43,191 nucleotides of DNA from JAAFJT01 sp043744275 (GTDB taxonomy: Bacteria > Bacteroidota > Bacteroidia > Chitinophagales > Saprospiraceae). Under the pieces are notes generated by a model that had not been told where the DNA came from, made no database searches, and saw nothing but the letters and a program-made list of their open reading frames with translations. The position numbers and the translations under genes are program-made. Below are positions 25,284 to 33,956 of this stretch, piece by piece. Location of the stretch: assembly GCA_043744275.1 (NCBI GenBank), contig JAYTUY010000291.1, forward strand, positions 1 to 43,191, written 5' to 3'. Every line of letters begins with the position of its first letter. The first letter of the stretch is position 1.

Positions 25284-25341
25284 TTTTTAATTTTGTGCAA
25301 AAGTACCTGTTTTTTCAAAAGAAACATTCAAAAACCATATT

Positions 25342-25971
25342 ATGACTGAAATTTTAAAATACTTTCCCAATCTAACGGACTTGCAAAAGCAGCAATTTGA
25401 GCAATTATTGCCGCTTTATACCGAATGGAATGAAAAAATCAATGTTATTTCAAGAAAAGATATGGGTAATTTATACACTCATCATGTCTTGCATTCTCTC
25501 GCCATTGCTAAAATTGTGCAGTTTAAAGACGGTGCAGAGGTTTTAGATTTGGGCACAGGCGGCGGTTTTCCAGGAATTCCGCTCGCCATTTTATACCCCT
25601 CAGTATCTTTCATGTTGGTGGATAGTATTGGTAAAAAAATAAAAGTCGTGCAGGAAATAGCGGCTGCTTTGGGCTTAAAAAATGTAGTAGCGCAACACAT
25701 TAGAGCCGAAGAAATAAAAAACAAAAAGTTTGATTTTGTCATTACCCGCGCCGTCGCAACAATCGATAAATTGGTGCATTGGAGTGCACATTTAATCAAA
25801 AAACAGCAAATTCACGCTTTACCCAACGGTCTTTTAGCCTTGAAAGGCGGCAATATAAAAGAGGAAATCAAATTATTAGGCAAAGGGCATTATGCTGAAA
25901 CCAACTCTATTACAAAGTTTTTCAAAGTGCCTTACTTTGAAGAAAAAACGGTGGTGTATGTGCAAGGATGA
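25342..25971 (+). CDS. rsmG: 16S rRNA (guanine-527 N7) methyltransferase RsmG
   Basis: 209 residues. The S-adenosylmethionine motif VLDLGTGGGFPGIPLAILYP is diagnostic, followed by MLVDSIGKKIKVVQEIAAAL and FDFVITRAVA. The enzyme methylates G527 of 16S rRNA. A genome-wide word encodes YPSVS right after the SAM loop, with LVDS following in register. It ends 6 bases before the convergent TPR-like gene. Confidence 0.94.
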   Translation: MTEILKYFPNLTDLQKQQFEQLLPLYTEWNEKINVISRKDMGNLYTHHVLHSLAIAKIVQFKDGAEVLDLGTGGGFPGIPLAILYPSVSFMLVDSIGKKIKVVQEIAAALGLKNVVAQHIRAEEIKNKKFDFVITRAVATIDKLVHWSAHLIKKQQIHALPNGLLALKGGNIKEEIKLLGKGHYAETNSITKFFKVPYFEEKTVVYVQG

Positions 25972-25977
25972 AAATTA

Positions 25978-27375
25978 TTAACTGAGCTTTTGGAGAAGCC
26001 ACTCACGTTCCGCAAGGAGTTGAGTGGCTTCTACTTCCCCCCTCAGTATTGACCGCACTTCTGCCTTTTTCAAGTCAATTTTCATCATTTTATCCAAAAA
26101 TCTAAAATAATTGGCATACATATCATGGTGATAGCCAATGCCTTTTTGGCGATGGAGATATACTTTTGAGCTTTCTATCAATGAATGCAAGGCATTTATT
26201 TCATCTAATTCGTAGTAAATACGCGCCAAAAGTCGCCTCGCATCTAAGTTATACAGCACATCATGCAAATTCACTTTTTGCAATAAGACCATCGCCTCAT
26301 CATATTTCCCTGTTCTAAAATAAAACAAAGCCAGATTGTATTGAAAAATATTCTCTCGCTCTTTTTCAGGCAGATATTGCTTGAAATCGTGAAGGAAACG
26401 CTCCGCCCATTCGTATTCTTCAGCTTTGAGGGCGAGTACGAGAATGTTTTTATAAGTATAGATAGGTAATATGCCATTTTCAAGCAAAACATTATTATCT
26501 AATCGAGCTTGATAAAGTTCTAAGGCTTCTCTCCCATAAGATTTTTCACCTTGATTTAATCGACGAATACAATAATTAGTTGCTAAAATGTATAAATCCT
26601 GTCGCTCATTTTCAGGGAATAAAAAACCTTGAACAATTATAATATTTTTCAACTGATGAAAATGGTCTTCATTCTCAGGTTCAGTCAAGGCTTTGTATGT
26701 GTGAAAATAAGCTGATACTGAGGGGGGTATATTGGGAAACTTATTAATTTTATCGAGCGCAACTTTCAATAAATGTTGTTCATAAATATGCTTAGTAATG
26801 GTTTGATGAGAATGCATAATACAGGCTTGTCGCAATCTTTCCGATAAATAAAAAAAATCTAATTCATCAGATAAGTCTTGAAGATTCAATTCTGAACTTC
26901 TATTTTTTTTACTCCAATAATCATATTGTTCAACTCGAAGTGAATACTTCAAATAATGATATTTGGCATTTTTAAAACCTTGATTATCAATTATTTCTAA
27001 AGAATCATTAAGCTGTTTTTCTAAAATTTTATCTGCATTACGTTGTCTTAGCGCATGTGTCAAATAGATTTGAGATTCCATATCATTTTGAATTACCCCC
27101 TCAGTAATAAGGTACTTCTGAATGATTTTATAGAGGTACGACATCATTTGTCGCATCAAAACATCGTTATACTTTTTGTCAGGAAATATTTCTGAAAAAA
27201 CTTTTTCTTTAGATAAGTCTGGTAATTTGCTATTCAGGGATTTATCAATCCAATCAAAAAGCAATATCACGTCTTCTCTTTGATTGAAATATGGAGACCG
27301 AACAACCTTGTATAGTTCTCGCATATCACGCTTATCCAGCGATTTTATAATTTGAAGCAGTTGACTACCGAGCAT
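25978..27375 (-). CDS. TPR-like helical repeat protein of unknown role
   Basis: 465 residues, almost entirely helical, with no signal peptide. N-terminal MLGSQLLQIIKSLDKRDMRE and YFNQREDVILLFDWID are followed by helix-turn-helix pairs typical of tetratricopeptide-like folds (QYNLALFYFRTGKYDEAMVLL is the clearest). Such proteins are common and uncharacterised in Bacteroidetes. Three genome-wide words lie in the gene (26039, 26716, 27097), read as ILRG, PSV and TEG. It is transcribed alone, convergent with rsmG. Confidence 0.7.
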   Translation of the reverse strand: MLGSQLLQIIKSLDKRDMRELYKVVRSPYFNQREDVILLFDWIDKSLNSKLPDLSKEKVFSEIFPDKKYNDVLMRQMMSYLYKIIQKYLITEGVIQNDMESQIYLTHALRQRNADKILEKQLNDSLEIIDNQGFKNAKYHYLKYSLRVEQYDYWSKKNRSSELNLQDLSDELDFFYLSERLRQACIMHSHQTITKHIYEQHLLKVALDKINKFPNIPPSVSAYFHTYKALTEPENEDHFHQLKNIIIVQGFLFPENERQDLYILATNYCIRRLNQGEKSYGREALELYQARLDNNVLLENGILPIYTYKNILVLALKAEEYEWAERFLHDFKQYLPEKERENIFQYNLALFYFRTGKYDEAMVLLQKVNLHDVLYNLDARRLLARIYYELDEINALHSLIESSKVYLHRQKGIGYHHDMYANYFRFLDKMMKIDLKKAEVRSILRGEVEATQLLAEREWLLQKLS

Positions 27376-27535
27376 ACAAGTTGACGTTTTATGGAATAAT
27401 GAAATGGTAATTCAGTTAATTATTTTATAACAAAAAAAATAATAAAAAGCGTTAAATTTTTACAAAATTATACATAAATCATTGACAATCAAATACTTAA
27501 AATGAATTTCTTTTTACAAAAGCCATTAAATGTAA

Positions 27536-27566
27536 TTGCACACTGCAAAAAATGCAGCCACCTTTG
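27536..27566 (+). promoter_or_regulatory. Possible promoter of the large T9SS cargo gene
   Basis: TTGC at 27536-27539, 19 bases, then CACCTTTG at 27559-27566, close to TAnnTTTG. Transcription would start near 27573, after an in-frame ATG at 27502, which supports the start at 27616. Confidence 0.4.
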
Positions 27567-27615
27567 TACTATCAAACGGTATAACGCCTTGCATCTCATA
27601 AATAAAACGACTTCC

Positions 27616-30420
27616 ATGAAGCTCAATTTACGGTTATTAACACTCTTTTTAAGCCTTTTTGCTGGGGTTATTGCCCTTCAAGCACAGGGTTGGAAGCGTA
27701 CATATCCGTCGAGTGCAACACTTTTCCGTACTTTACAGACACCTGATGGCGGTTTTATTTCATGTGGTATCAATGATGAGAGTCAATTAATAGTTATCAA
27801 AACGGACATTGATGGTTCAGTTTTAAGAAATCGGACATTTTTAGGTATCAATAGAGTTAATAAAGTTCTTTTAGCTAAAGCATCAGATGGCAATTTCATT
27901 ATTGCTTTGAATGATTCTTCGGCGGCTATAAAATGGGTTAAAGTTTCACCCAATGCGGATTCTATTTCAATGAAACGCATACCTATTAATGTATCACTTC
28001 AAGATTTTCAAGCATTATCACAAGGCAACTTTGGAATATTGTGTACTAATAATAATCTGAAAGCCACTTTTATTAAATTAAATGCACAAGGTGATACTAT
28101 CTGGACGAAGCAATATGCCAATTCAGAAAATATGTTGAGCGGGTTTGCAGAAGATAGTGACGGCAGTATTTTATGGCAGTTGAATGATAAAGTAGAGAAG
28201 CGTCCTGTATTATGGATTCTGAGTGCTGCAGGTGTTGAGTTGAATCTTATTAATCTGAATTCCAATATTAATACATTCTTTCGTTTGATTCGCCTGAAAG
28301 ATGGGAGTTTAGCAGTATGTACAGGTCGCGATGTCGTTAAATTTAAAACAGACGGACGATTAATTTGGGGTGTTATGCCCGTTTTTTCAGGCGGAGCGAA
28401 AGAAATTTCTAATATTTTACCCACCGAAGATGGTGGAATGGTGGTGTTAGGCTACGGTATCAATCCAGTTTTGAATGAAACCGAATTATTAAAGCTGGAT
28501 AGCGACGGTAAAGTCAAATGGTCACATAAAATGACCGAAGATGTTGAATCAACACCCGGAACCGATTTTTCTTTATTTCTACTTTTTGGCTTGCAAGAGT
28601 GTGCTGATAAAGGTTTTATACTGAGTGGTCGAGTTGAAAACACTACTCGGAGTTTGACTAAAAAGAGTGGTTATTTGATAAAAACCAATGGCGAAGGCTT
28701 GGTTTACTCAAATATACTGAGGGGTAAGGTGGTAACAGATTTGAATCAAAATTGTCGCCTTGATAATAATGAGAAAGGGATTGCGGGTTGGGTCGTCAAA
28801 GCAGATGGTGGTGCTAATAAAATTTTCAACGCCACTACAGATGCTGATGGTAATTATGCTTTTCAATTGGATTCAGGTCGTTATAAACTCAGCATATTTG
28901 CACCTAATAATTTATGGCAAGCTTGTTTTGCGGATTCGGTAGTCAATATTGCTGGATTTAATCAATCAGATATTTTTAATATTCCTGTAAAACCCGTTTT
29001 GACTTGTACAGGACTTCGTGTGGATATTGGAACCCCTATTTTAAGAAGATGTTTTGACAACACGTACACTGTTAGCTTTTGCAATAATGGCACAATGCCC
29101 GTTCAGAATGCTTATGTAGAAGTGACACTGGATACGACGTTGATTTATCAAAGTGCTACATTGCCGCTTATTTCAAAAAATGGTAGAACATACCGTTTTA
29201 ATGTCGGTGATTTAGATATTTTGCAATGTGGTCGCTTTAATATCGTTGCTAAAGCATCATGCGAGACCCCCTCAGTATTGGGACGTACAGCTTGCACTGA
29301 GGCACATATTTATCCTGATTCTATCTGCCCTTCGTGGAGAGGTGCTCGCATGGAAGTAACGGGTAGCTGCGATAGAGATAGTTTAAGATTCAACCTCCGA
29401 AACACAGGGCAAGCAACGACATCTACACCTATTAATTCTATTGTCATTGAAGATGAAGTTGTTTTCCTAAGAAGTAATCAGACCTTCAATGCAGGTCAAA
29501 GTCGTACATTTTCCTTTAAACCGAACGGTAGAACCTACCGCTTGCAAGCAGAGCAAGAGAGAGGCTATCCCACAAACCAATTAGTAGCCATTTCTATTGA
29601 AGGTTGCGGTCAGAATGCCTCTGGTGGCGTCAGTACAGGTTTTGTATTGCAATTGCCAGAGGCAGACGGTGACCCTTTCGTAGATATTGACTGCCAAACT
29701 ATCGTCAGTTCCTTAGAAACAAATACCAAACTGGCATCGCCAGTAGGGTATCAAAGGGAGCATTTAATTGAGCCTAATACCGATCTGGAGTATATGATTC
29801 GCTTCCAAAACGTGGGAACGGATACAGCTTTCAACATTATTATCCGTGACACATTGTCGGCGTTACTGGAGCCGTCTTCGATTGAATTCGGCGCCAGTAG
29901 CCATCCGTACAAAGCGGATTTGATAGAAAGCAATGTACTTAAATTTACCTTTAGCAATGTCCGTTTAGTGGACAGTTTTTCCAATGTGGCTGCCTCGCAG
30001 GGCTTCGTGAAGTTCCGCGTTCACCAAAAACCGAATTTAACTTTAGGATCTATTATCCTCAACAAGGCAGCCATATATTTTGATTATAACGCACCTATTA
30101 TAACGAGCAGGACATCCCATACCGTTGGAAAAAATTTCCTGATTTCGGCGACCATCGAGTCACCAAAAGCCAACGGCATACCGATTAAAGTATATCCTAA
30201 TCCATTTACAGAAATAGCAGTTTTTGAAGTGGATGATGTTAACCCCCCTCTTTTTCCAAGCTCTTTCAAGCTTTATGATGCTACAGGTCGATTGATGAGA
30301 AGTGAGAAGTTTGAAGGAAAGATGTTTAATTTTGAAAGAAAGGATTTGGCGAGAGGCTTGTATATTTTCACCATTGAAAATAATGGCAAGCAAGGCAGCG
30401 GTAAGCTGATGATTCATTAG
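27616..30420 (+). CDS. Large T9SS-sorted surface protein with propeller-like and DUF11/SdrD-like domains
   Basis: 934 residues from the ATG at 27616, chosen because a signal peptide (MKLNLRLLTLFLSLFAG, ending LQAQ) starts there; an upstream in-frame ATG at 27502 would bury it. Residues about 25-370 look like repeated beta-blades (TPDGGFISCG, EDGGMVVLG, CADKGFILSG). An SdrD-like segment (VTDLNQNCRLDNNEKGIAGW) follows, then Ig-like/DUF11 segments (YMIRFQNVGTDTAFNIIIRD, IYFDYNAPIITS). It ends in a T9SS sorting domain (VYPNPFTEIAVFEV, DATGRLMRSE, LARGLYIFTIE). It is probably exported by type IX secretion and attached to the cell surface. Two genome-wide words are inside. Confidence 0.85.
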   Translation: MKLNLRLLTLFLSLFAGVIALQAQGWKRTYPSSATLFRTLQTPDGGFISCGINDESQLIVIKTDIDGSVLRNRTFLGINRVNKVLLAKASDGNFIIALNDSSAAIKWVKVSPNADSISMKRIPINVSLQDFQALSQGNFGILCTNNNLKATFIKLNAQGDTIWTKQYANSENMLSGFAEDSDGSILWQLNDKVEKRPVLWILSAAGVELNLINLNSNINTFFRLIRLKDGSLAVCTGRDVVKFKTDGRLIWGVMPVFSGGAKEISNILPTEDGGMVVLGYGINPVLNETELLKLDSDGKVKWSHKMTEDVESTPGTDFSLFLLFGLQECADKGFILSGRVENTTRSLTKKSGYLIKTNGEGLVYSNILRGKVVTDLNQNCRLDNNEKGIAGWVVKADGGANKIFNATTDADGNYAFQLDSGRYKLSIFAPNNLWQACFADSVVNIAGFNQSDIFNIPVKPVLTCTGLRVDIGTPILRRCFDNTYTVSFCNNGTMPVQNAYVEVTLDTTLIYQSATLPLISKNGRTYRFNVGDLDILQCGRFNIVAKASCETPSVLGRTACTEAHIYPDSICPSWRGARMEVTGSCDRDSLRFNLRNTGQATTSTPINSIVIEDEVVFLRSNQTFNAGQSRTFSFKPNGRTYRLQAEQERGYPTNQLVAISIEGCGQNASGGVSTGFVLQLPEADGDPFVDIDCQTIVSSLETNTKLASPVGYQREHLIEPNTDLEYMIRFQNVGTDTAFNIIIRDTLSALLEPSSIEFGASSHPYKADLIESNVLKFTFSNVRLVDSFSNVAASQGFVKFRVHQKPNLTLGSIILNKAAIYFDYNAPIITSRTSHTVGKNFLISATIESPKANGIPIKVYPNPFTEIAVFEVDDVNPPLFPSSFKLYDATGRLMRSEKFEGKMFNFERKDLARGLYIFTIENNGKQGSGKLMIH

Positions 30421-30475
30421 AAAGGTTTAAAAGCAATATATACTTAATTTTTTTTTATGAGATGTAATTTGGAGG

Positions 30476-30515
30476 AAATGTCGAGACACACCATTGTGTT
30501 TCGACATTTTTTTTT
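30476..30515 (+). terminator. Terminator of the T9SS cargo gene
   Basis: AAATGTCGAGACACA (30476-30490) pairs with TGTGTTTCGACATTT (30495-30509), a 15-bp stem with one G-U pair and a 4-base loop, followed by a T-run to 30515. This is a classic intrinsic terminator about 55 bases after the stop. Confidence 0.85.
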
Positions 30516-30537
30516 GTAAAATCTGTATTAAAAACAA

Positions 30538-30568
30538 AAAAGCCCAACAAGAGAACTTGTTGAGCTTT
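30538..30568 (-). terminator. Terminator of tRNA-Asp
   Basis: On the minus strand, AAAGCTCAACAAG and CTTGTTGGGCTTTT form a 13-bp stem with a 4-base loop and then run into T-rich sequence, right after the 3' end of the tRNA gene. Confidence 0.75.
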
Positions 30569-30576
30569 GATTTAAG

Positions 30577-30650
30577 CGGTCCGGACGGGATTCGAACCCG
30601 CGACCCCATGCGTGACAGGCATGTATTCTAACCGACTGAACTACCGAACC
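30577..30650 (-). tRNA. tRNA-Asp (anticodon GTC)
   Basis: A 74-base cloverleaf on the minus strand. The acceptor GGTTCGG pairs with CCGGACC, discriminator G73. The anticodon stem-loop reads CATGCCTGTCACGCATG with GTC in the loop, and the T arm is GCGGGTTCGAATCCCGT. No CCA is encoded. A hairpin terminator follows. Confidence 0.95.
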
Positions 30651-30963
30651 AGATGACACCATACCTGACCGAATTAATCGGACAATTATCTTATTAGGTT
30701 AGACCACTTAAATTTTAAAGACGCCTTTCTTTTAAAAGCGATGCAAAGGTAAACCGTCATTTTAAAAATCACAACTTTTTAAGGATTAATTTTTATAAAA
30801 TATTTTATCCTCAAAAAATAACACTTTCAGACCCCTTTGACCTTAAAATACTGAGGGGTATTTAGTAGCTTTGTAAAATTTCTAAAAATTTAAATCGTTG
30901 ATTGAAGAGATTTAGGAATGTGAAACAACAGGATTCGGGAAATTTAAACCAAACTAAAAAGAC
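30651..30963. other. Intergenic region upstream of accA
   Basis: No gene seen. A genome-wide word (30849-30858) sits 7 bases before TAGCTTTG (30866-30873), which fits a -7 box, but no TTTG lies 19 bases upstream. The promoter of tRNA-Asp (minus strand) must also lie here. Confidence 0.4.
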
Positions 30964-31941
30964 ATGGTGTTTTTGGATTTTGAGAAACCACTTGAAACCC
31001 TCTACGAACAGCTTGAAAAAATCAAGCAAATCGGCGAGCAGGGCGAAATTGATGTAGCCACTATGGTGGCAGAGTTGGAAGCAAAAATTAAAGATAAAAT
31101 AAAAGACATTTATGCCAACCTCAGCGGTTGGGATAAAGTGCAACTTTCAAGGCATCCAGAGCGACCTTATACGCTTTTTTATGTGCAGCAGATGTGCCAA
31201 AGGTTCATCGAATTGCACGGAGATCGCCATTTTGCTGATGATAAAGCCATCGTTGGCGGCTTGGCAGAATTGGATGGTCAGACCATCGTTGTCATAGGGC
31301 ATCAAAAAGGGATTAATATCAAAATGCGCCAATATCGCAACTTTGGTATGGCTAATCCCGAAGGCTATCGAAAGGCTTTGCGCTTGATGAAAATGGCAGA
31401 GCGTTTCAATTTCCCTGTTGTTTGCTTAATTGATACACCAGGTGCGAATCCTGGTCTTGAAGGCGAAGAGCGTGGACAAGCAGAAGCCATCGCTCGGAAT
31501 CTTTTTGAAATGGCTCAATTGCGCGTGCCTATTGTATGCGTAGTCATTGGCGAAGGGGCATCAGGTGGTGCGATTGGCATCGGCTTAGGAGACAAGGTTT
31601 TTATGATGGAAAATACTTGGTATTCTGTTATATCGCCTGAAAGTTGTTCGTCTATCCTTTGGCATTCATGGGATTATAAGGAACAAGCAGCAGAAGCATT
31701 AAAATTAACGCCTGACCATATGTATAATTTTGGACTCATTGATGGCATCATTCCCGAACCTCTTGGAGGAGCGCATACAGCCCCAGAAGAGACTGCCTTG
31801 ACTTTGAAAAAATGGATTAAAAAAGCACTGGCTGAATTAATGCCTATTAATGCAGATGATTTGGTAGAGCAGCGCATAGAAAAATATAGTAAAATGGGTA
31901 CTTACGAAATCAATCAAGAAATATTAGAAGCGAGTAAATAA
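30964..31941 (+). CDS. accA: Acetyl-CoA carboxylase carboxyltransferase subunit alpha
   Basis: 325 residues, typical for AccA. The N-terminal helical part FLDFEKPLETLYEQLEKIK and the carboxyltransferase core are clear: HGDRHFADDKAIVGGLA, NFGMANPEGYRKALRLM, IDTPGANPGLEGEERGQAEA, IGEGASGGAIGIG, SPESCSSILW. With AccD it transfers the carboxyl from biotin to acetyl-CoA, the first step of fatty-acid synthesis. It is transcribed alone, with a hairpin terminator after it. Confidence 0.96.
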   Translation: MVFLDFEKPLETLYEQLEKIKQIGEQGEIDVATMVAELEAKIKDKIKDIYANLSGWDKVQLSRHPERPYTLFYVQQMCQRFIELHGDRHFADDKAIVGGLAELDGQTIVVIGHQKGINIKMRQYRNFGMANPEGYRKALRLMKMAERFNFPVVCLIDTPGANPGLEGEERGQAEAIARNLFEMAQLRVPIVCVVIGEGASGGAIGIGLGDKVFMMENTWYSVISPESCSSILWHSWDYKEQAAEALKLTPDHMYNFGLIDGIIPEPLGGAHTAPEETALTLKKWIKKALAELMPINADDLVEQRIEKYSKMGTYEINQEILEASK

Positions 31942-31977
31942 GGGTGTAGTGCAATGCTAAATTTAAGCTCAGATTCA

Positions 31978-32011
31978 GATTGACTAAATTTAAAAATTTA
32001 GTCAATCTTTT
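31978..32011 (+). terminator. Terminator after accA
   Basis: GATTGACTAAATTT (31978-31991) pairs perfectly with AAATTTAGTCAATC (31994-32007) and is followed by TTTT. It separates accA from the DUF6913-dapA pair. Confidence 0.75.
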
Positions 32012-32051
32012 ACAATAACAGACAGCACTTTTAACAAAATAGAAAACATAC

Positions 32052-32597
32052 ATGAGAATATTACCCAACTTGCGGCGCAGAGTGCATCGGCATTATCTAA
32101 ACCTCGCAAAAACCGATTCAAAACCTTTGCCTAAAATAATGCCCGAAGATGCCCAAACAGTGGCTGTTATTTTCGACGCAACGGAATTAAATAATCGCAA
32201 AATTGTAGAGGATTTTGCTCAAAAATTAAAAAAAGCAGGCAAACAAGTGACGCTGCTGGCTTTTTTCAAAAGTAATCAAAAACCGAGTTTGCCATTTAGA
32301 TATTTCAATAAAAAAGATGTCAACTGGCTGGGTATTCCTAAAGGTTTTGAAGTTGAACGATTTTTAGAACAATCTTACGACCTGCTTTATTGCCTTTTCA
32401 ATACTCAAAATTTACCGCTCGAATATATCGGCACTCAAACAAAAGCCCATTTTAAAGTAGGCTCTTATCTCAAAGGAAAATCCTCTTACGATGTGATGAT
32501 AGACACTCAAAGCCCTGATATTCAATATTTTATAAACCAAATTATATATTATTTAACGAAAATTACAAAACAAAAGCATGAGTTTTCAGCAGTTTAA
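32052..32597 (+). CDS. DUF6913-type protein upstream of dapA
   Basis: 181 residues. The basic N-terminus RRRVHRHYLNLAK, then VAVIFDATELNNRKIVEDFA and VTLLAFF, DVNWLGIPKG, and the C-terminal LPLEYIGTQTKAHFKVGSYL match the Bacteroidetes family I know as DUF6913. Function is unknown; an enzyme-like alpha/beta fold is likely. The gene overlaps dapA by 20 bases, so the two are translated together, and this arrangement recurs in the phylum, hinting at a role near lysine or cell-wall precursor synthesis. Confidence 0.75.
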   Translation: MRILPNLRRRVHRHYLNLAKTDSKPLPKIMPEDAQTVAVIFDATELNNRKIVEDFAQKLKKAGKQVTLLAFFKSNQKPSLPFRYFNKKDVNWLGIPKGFEVERFLEQSYDLLYCLFNTQNLPLEYIGTQTKAHFKVGSYLKGKSSYDVMIDTQSPDIQYFINQIIYYLTKITKQKHEFSAV

Positions 32598-33501
32598 AGG
32601 AACAGGTGTCGCATTGATTACGCCTTTTAAAGAAGATGGAATCATTGATTGGGAATCGTTAGAGCGCATTACCGAACACGTTATACAAGGAGGCGTGGAT
32701 TACATCGTTTCGCTCGGCACGACGGGCGAAGCCATAACCCTTTCAAGTAAAGAATGCCAACAGGTATTTGATTTTACGGTTGATAAAGCAAAAGGTAGAG
32801 TGCCTATGGTAGCCGGTTGGTTTGGAGCAAACAGCACATGGCATTTGTTGGAGCGGATGAAAAATATTGACCTAAGCCGAGCAGATGCTATTTTATCAAG
32901 CAGCCCAGCTTATAATAAACCATCGCAAGAGGGCATTTATCGCCATTATATGGAAATAGCCAAAGCATCGCGGGTGCCTGTCATTTTGTACAACGTGCCT
33001 GGGCGGACTTGCTCAAATGTTTTACCTGAAACCATTTGCCGTTTGGCAGAATCCAGTAAAAATTTCGTCGGCGTCAAAGAAGCGTCGGGCAATTTGAATC
33101 AAGCACAATACATTCTAAAACATCGCCCGTCAGAAGATTTTTTGGTTATTTCAGGCGATGACCAAGTCACCTTGGGCATGATGGCGTGTGGCGGCGATGG
33201 CGTCATTTCTGTTATTGCCAATTCGCACCCGTATGAATGGTCAAGTATGGTCAATGCCGCCATGAAAGGCGATTATGCAACAGCGCGGCATTTTAACGAT
33301 ATGTTGCATGATGTCCATCCGTGGCTTTATGTGGAAGGCAATCCAGTGGGTGTGAAAGCTACAGCCCATATTTTAGGCTTGTGCGATAATGAATTGCGCT
33401 TACCGCTTGTGCCAATGTCGAAAGGCAATTATGACAAATTGAAAGCTGAAATGAATAAAGCGACTGAATGGGCTTCGGCTCATAAGGAGCATCATGGTTA
33501 A
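32578..33501 (+). CDS. dapA: 4-Hydroxy-tetrahydrodipicolinate synthase
   Basis: 307 residues of the DHDPS family. Early GTGVALITPFKEDG, SLGTTGEA (residues 45-52), the tyrosine Y138 in LYNVPGRT, and the Schiff-base lysine K167 in VGVKEASG are all in place. It condenses pyruvate and aspartate semialdehyde at the start of lysine and diaminopimelate synthesis. It starts inside the 3' end of the DUF6913 gene. No genome-wide word occurs from 30859 to 33892, one of the longest gaps in the window. Confidence 0.95.
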   Translation: MSFQQFKGTGVALITPFKEDGIIDWESLERITEHVIQGGVDYIVSLGTTGEAITLSSKECQQVFDFTVDKAKGRVPMVAGWFGANSTWHLLERMKNIDLSRADAILSSSPAYNKPSQEGIYRHYMEIAKASRVPVILYNVPGRTCSNVLPETICRLAESSKNFVGVKEASGNLNQAQYILKHRPSEDFLVISGDDQVTLGMMACGGDGVISVIANSHPYEWSSMVNAAMKGDYATARHFNDMLHDVHPWLYVEGNPVGVKATAHILGLCDNELRLPLVPMSKGNYDKLKAEMNKATEWASAHKEHHG

Positions 33502-33536
33502 ATTTTAATGCTATTATTCATAAAAAATATAAAGAC

Positions 33537-33767
33537 ATGTACACGACTTACCATTTGAAATCAGCTCAAGAATTGAGTACGGATATAGTAGAGGCTATTA
33601 AGGTTGCTTTTAAATCTAAGGCAATTACTATTATTATTGAAGAAGATGAGGACGATTTTGACCTGACATCTGACTTGAAAACCGTTTTGGATGAGCGATT
33701 ACAAGAAGATGAAACTACCTATATTTCTGGGGAAGAATCCATAAAACAACTCAATCTTAAGTATTAA
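33537..33767 (+). CDS. Antitoxin-like small acidic protein
   Basis: 76 residues: TYHLKSAQELSTDIVEAIKV is followed by a strand ITIIIEEDEDDFD and a tail VLDERLQEDETTYISGEESI. The tail resembles addiction-module components whose C-terminus reads LDxRLxE...WEEV, which pair with RelE/ParE toxins. No toxin gene is found next to it (33768-33956 holds only a hairpin). It follows dapA by 35 bases. Family call is tentative; it may be an orphan antitoxin or have another role. Confidence 0.5.
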   Translation: MYTTYHLKSAQELSTDIVEAIKVAFKSKAITIIIEEDEDDFDLTSDLKTVLDERLQEDETTYISGEESIKQLNLKY

Positions 33768-33880
33768 GAATTTTCCATATTCACTGTTCTTTGTCGTTAA
33801 CGATATTCAAAAGACAGTTCGTGTCCTTTCTTGTTTTCACAATAAAAGGAATCCGAATAAAAGACCTCGAATTTAGATAA

Positions 33881-33916
33881 AAAACGGCGTGATACTGAGG
33901 GGTATCACGCCGTTTT
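33881..33916 (+). terminator. Strong hairpin whose loop region is the iterated word
   Basis: AAAACGGCGTGATAC (33881-33895) pairs perfectly with GTATCACGCCGTTTT (33902-33916), leaving the 6-base loop TGAGGG. The top of the hairpin is GATACTGAGGGGTATC, a complete genome-wide word. It ends the antitoxin gene and, by symmetry, the convergent PD40 gene. Confidence 0.85.
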
Positions 33917-33956
33917 ATTATATAAAACATTGATTTTAAAATATTTATAAATCAAT

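Noticed and set aside
27502..27615. Upstream ATG of the T9SS cargo gene
   Set aside because: It would place 38 residues before a clear signal peptide and lies upstream of the likely transcription start.
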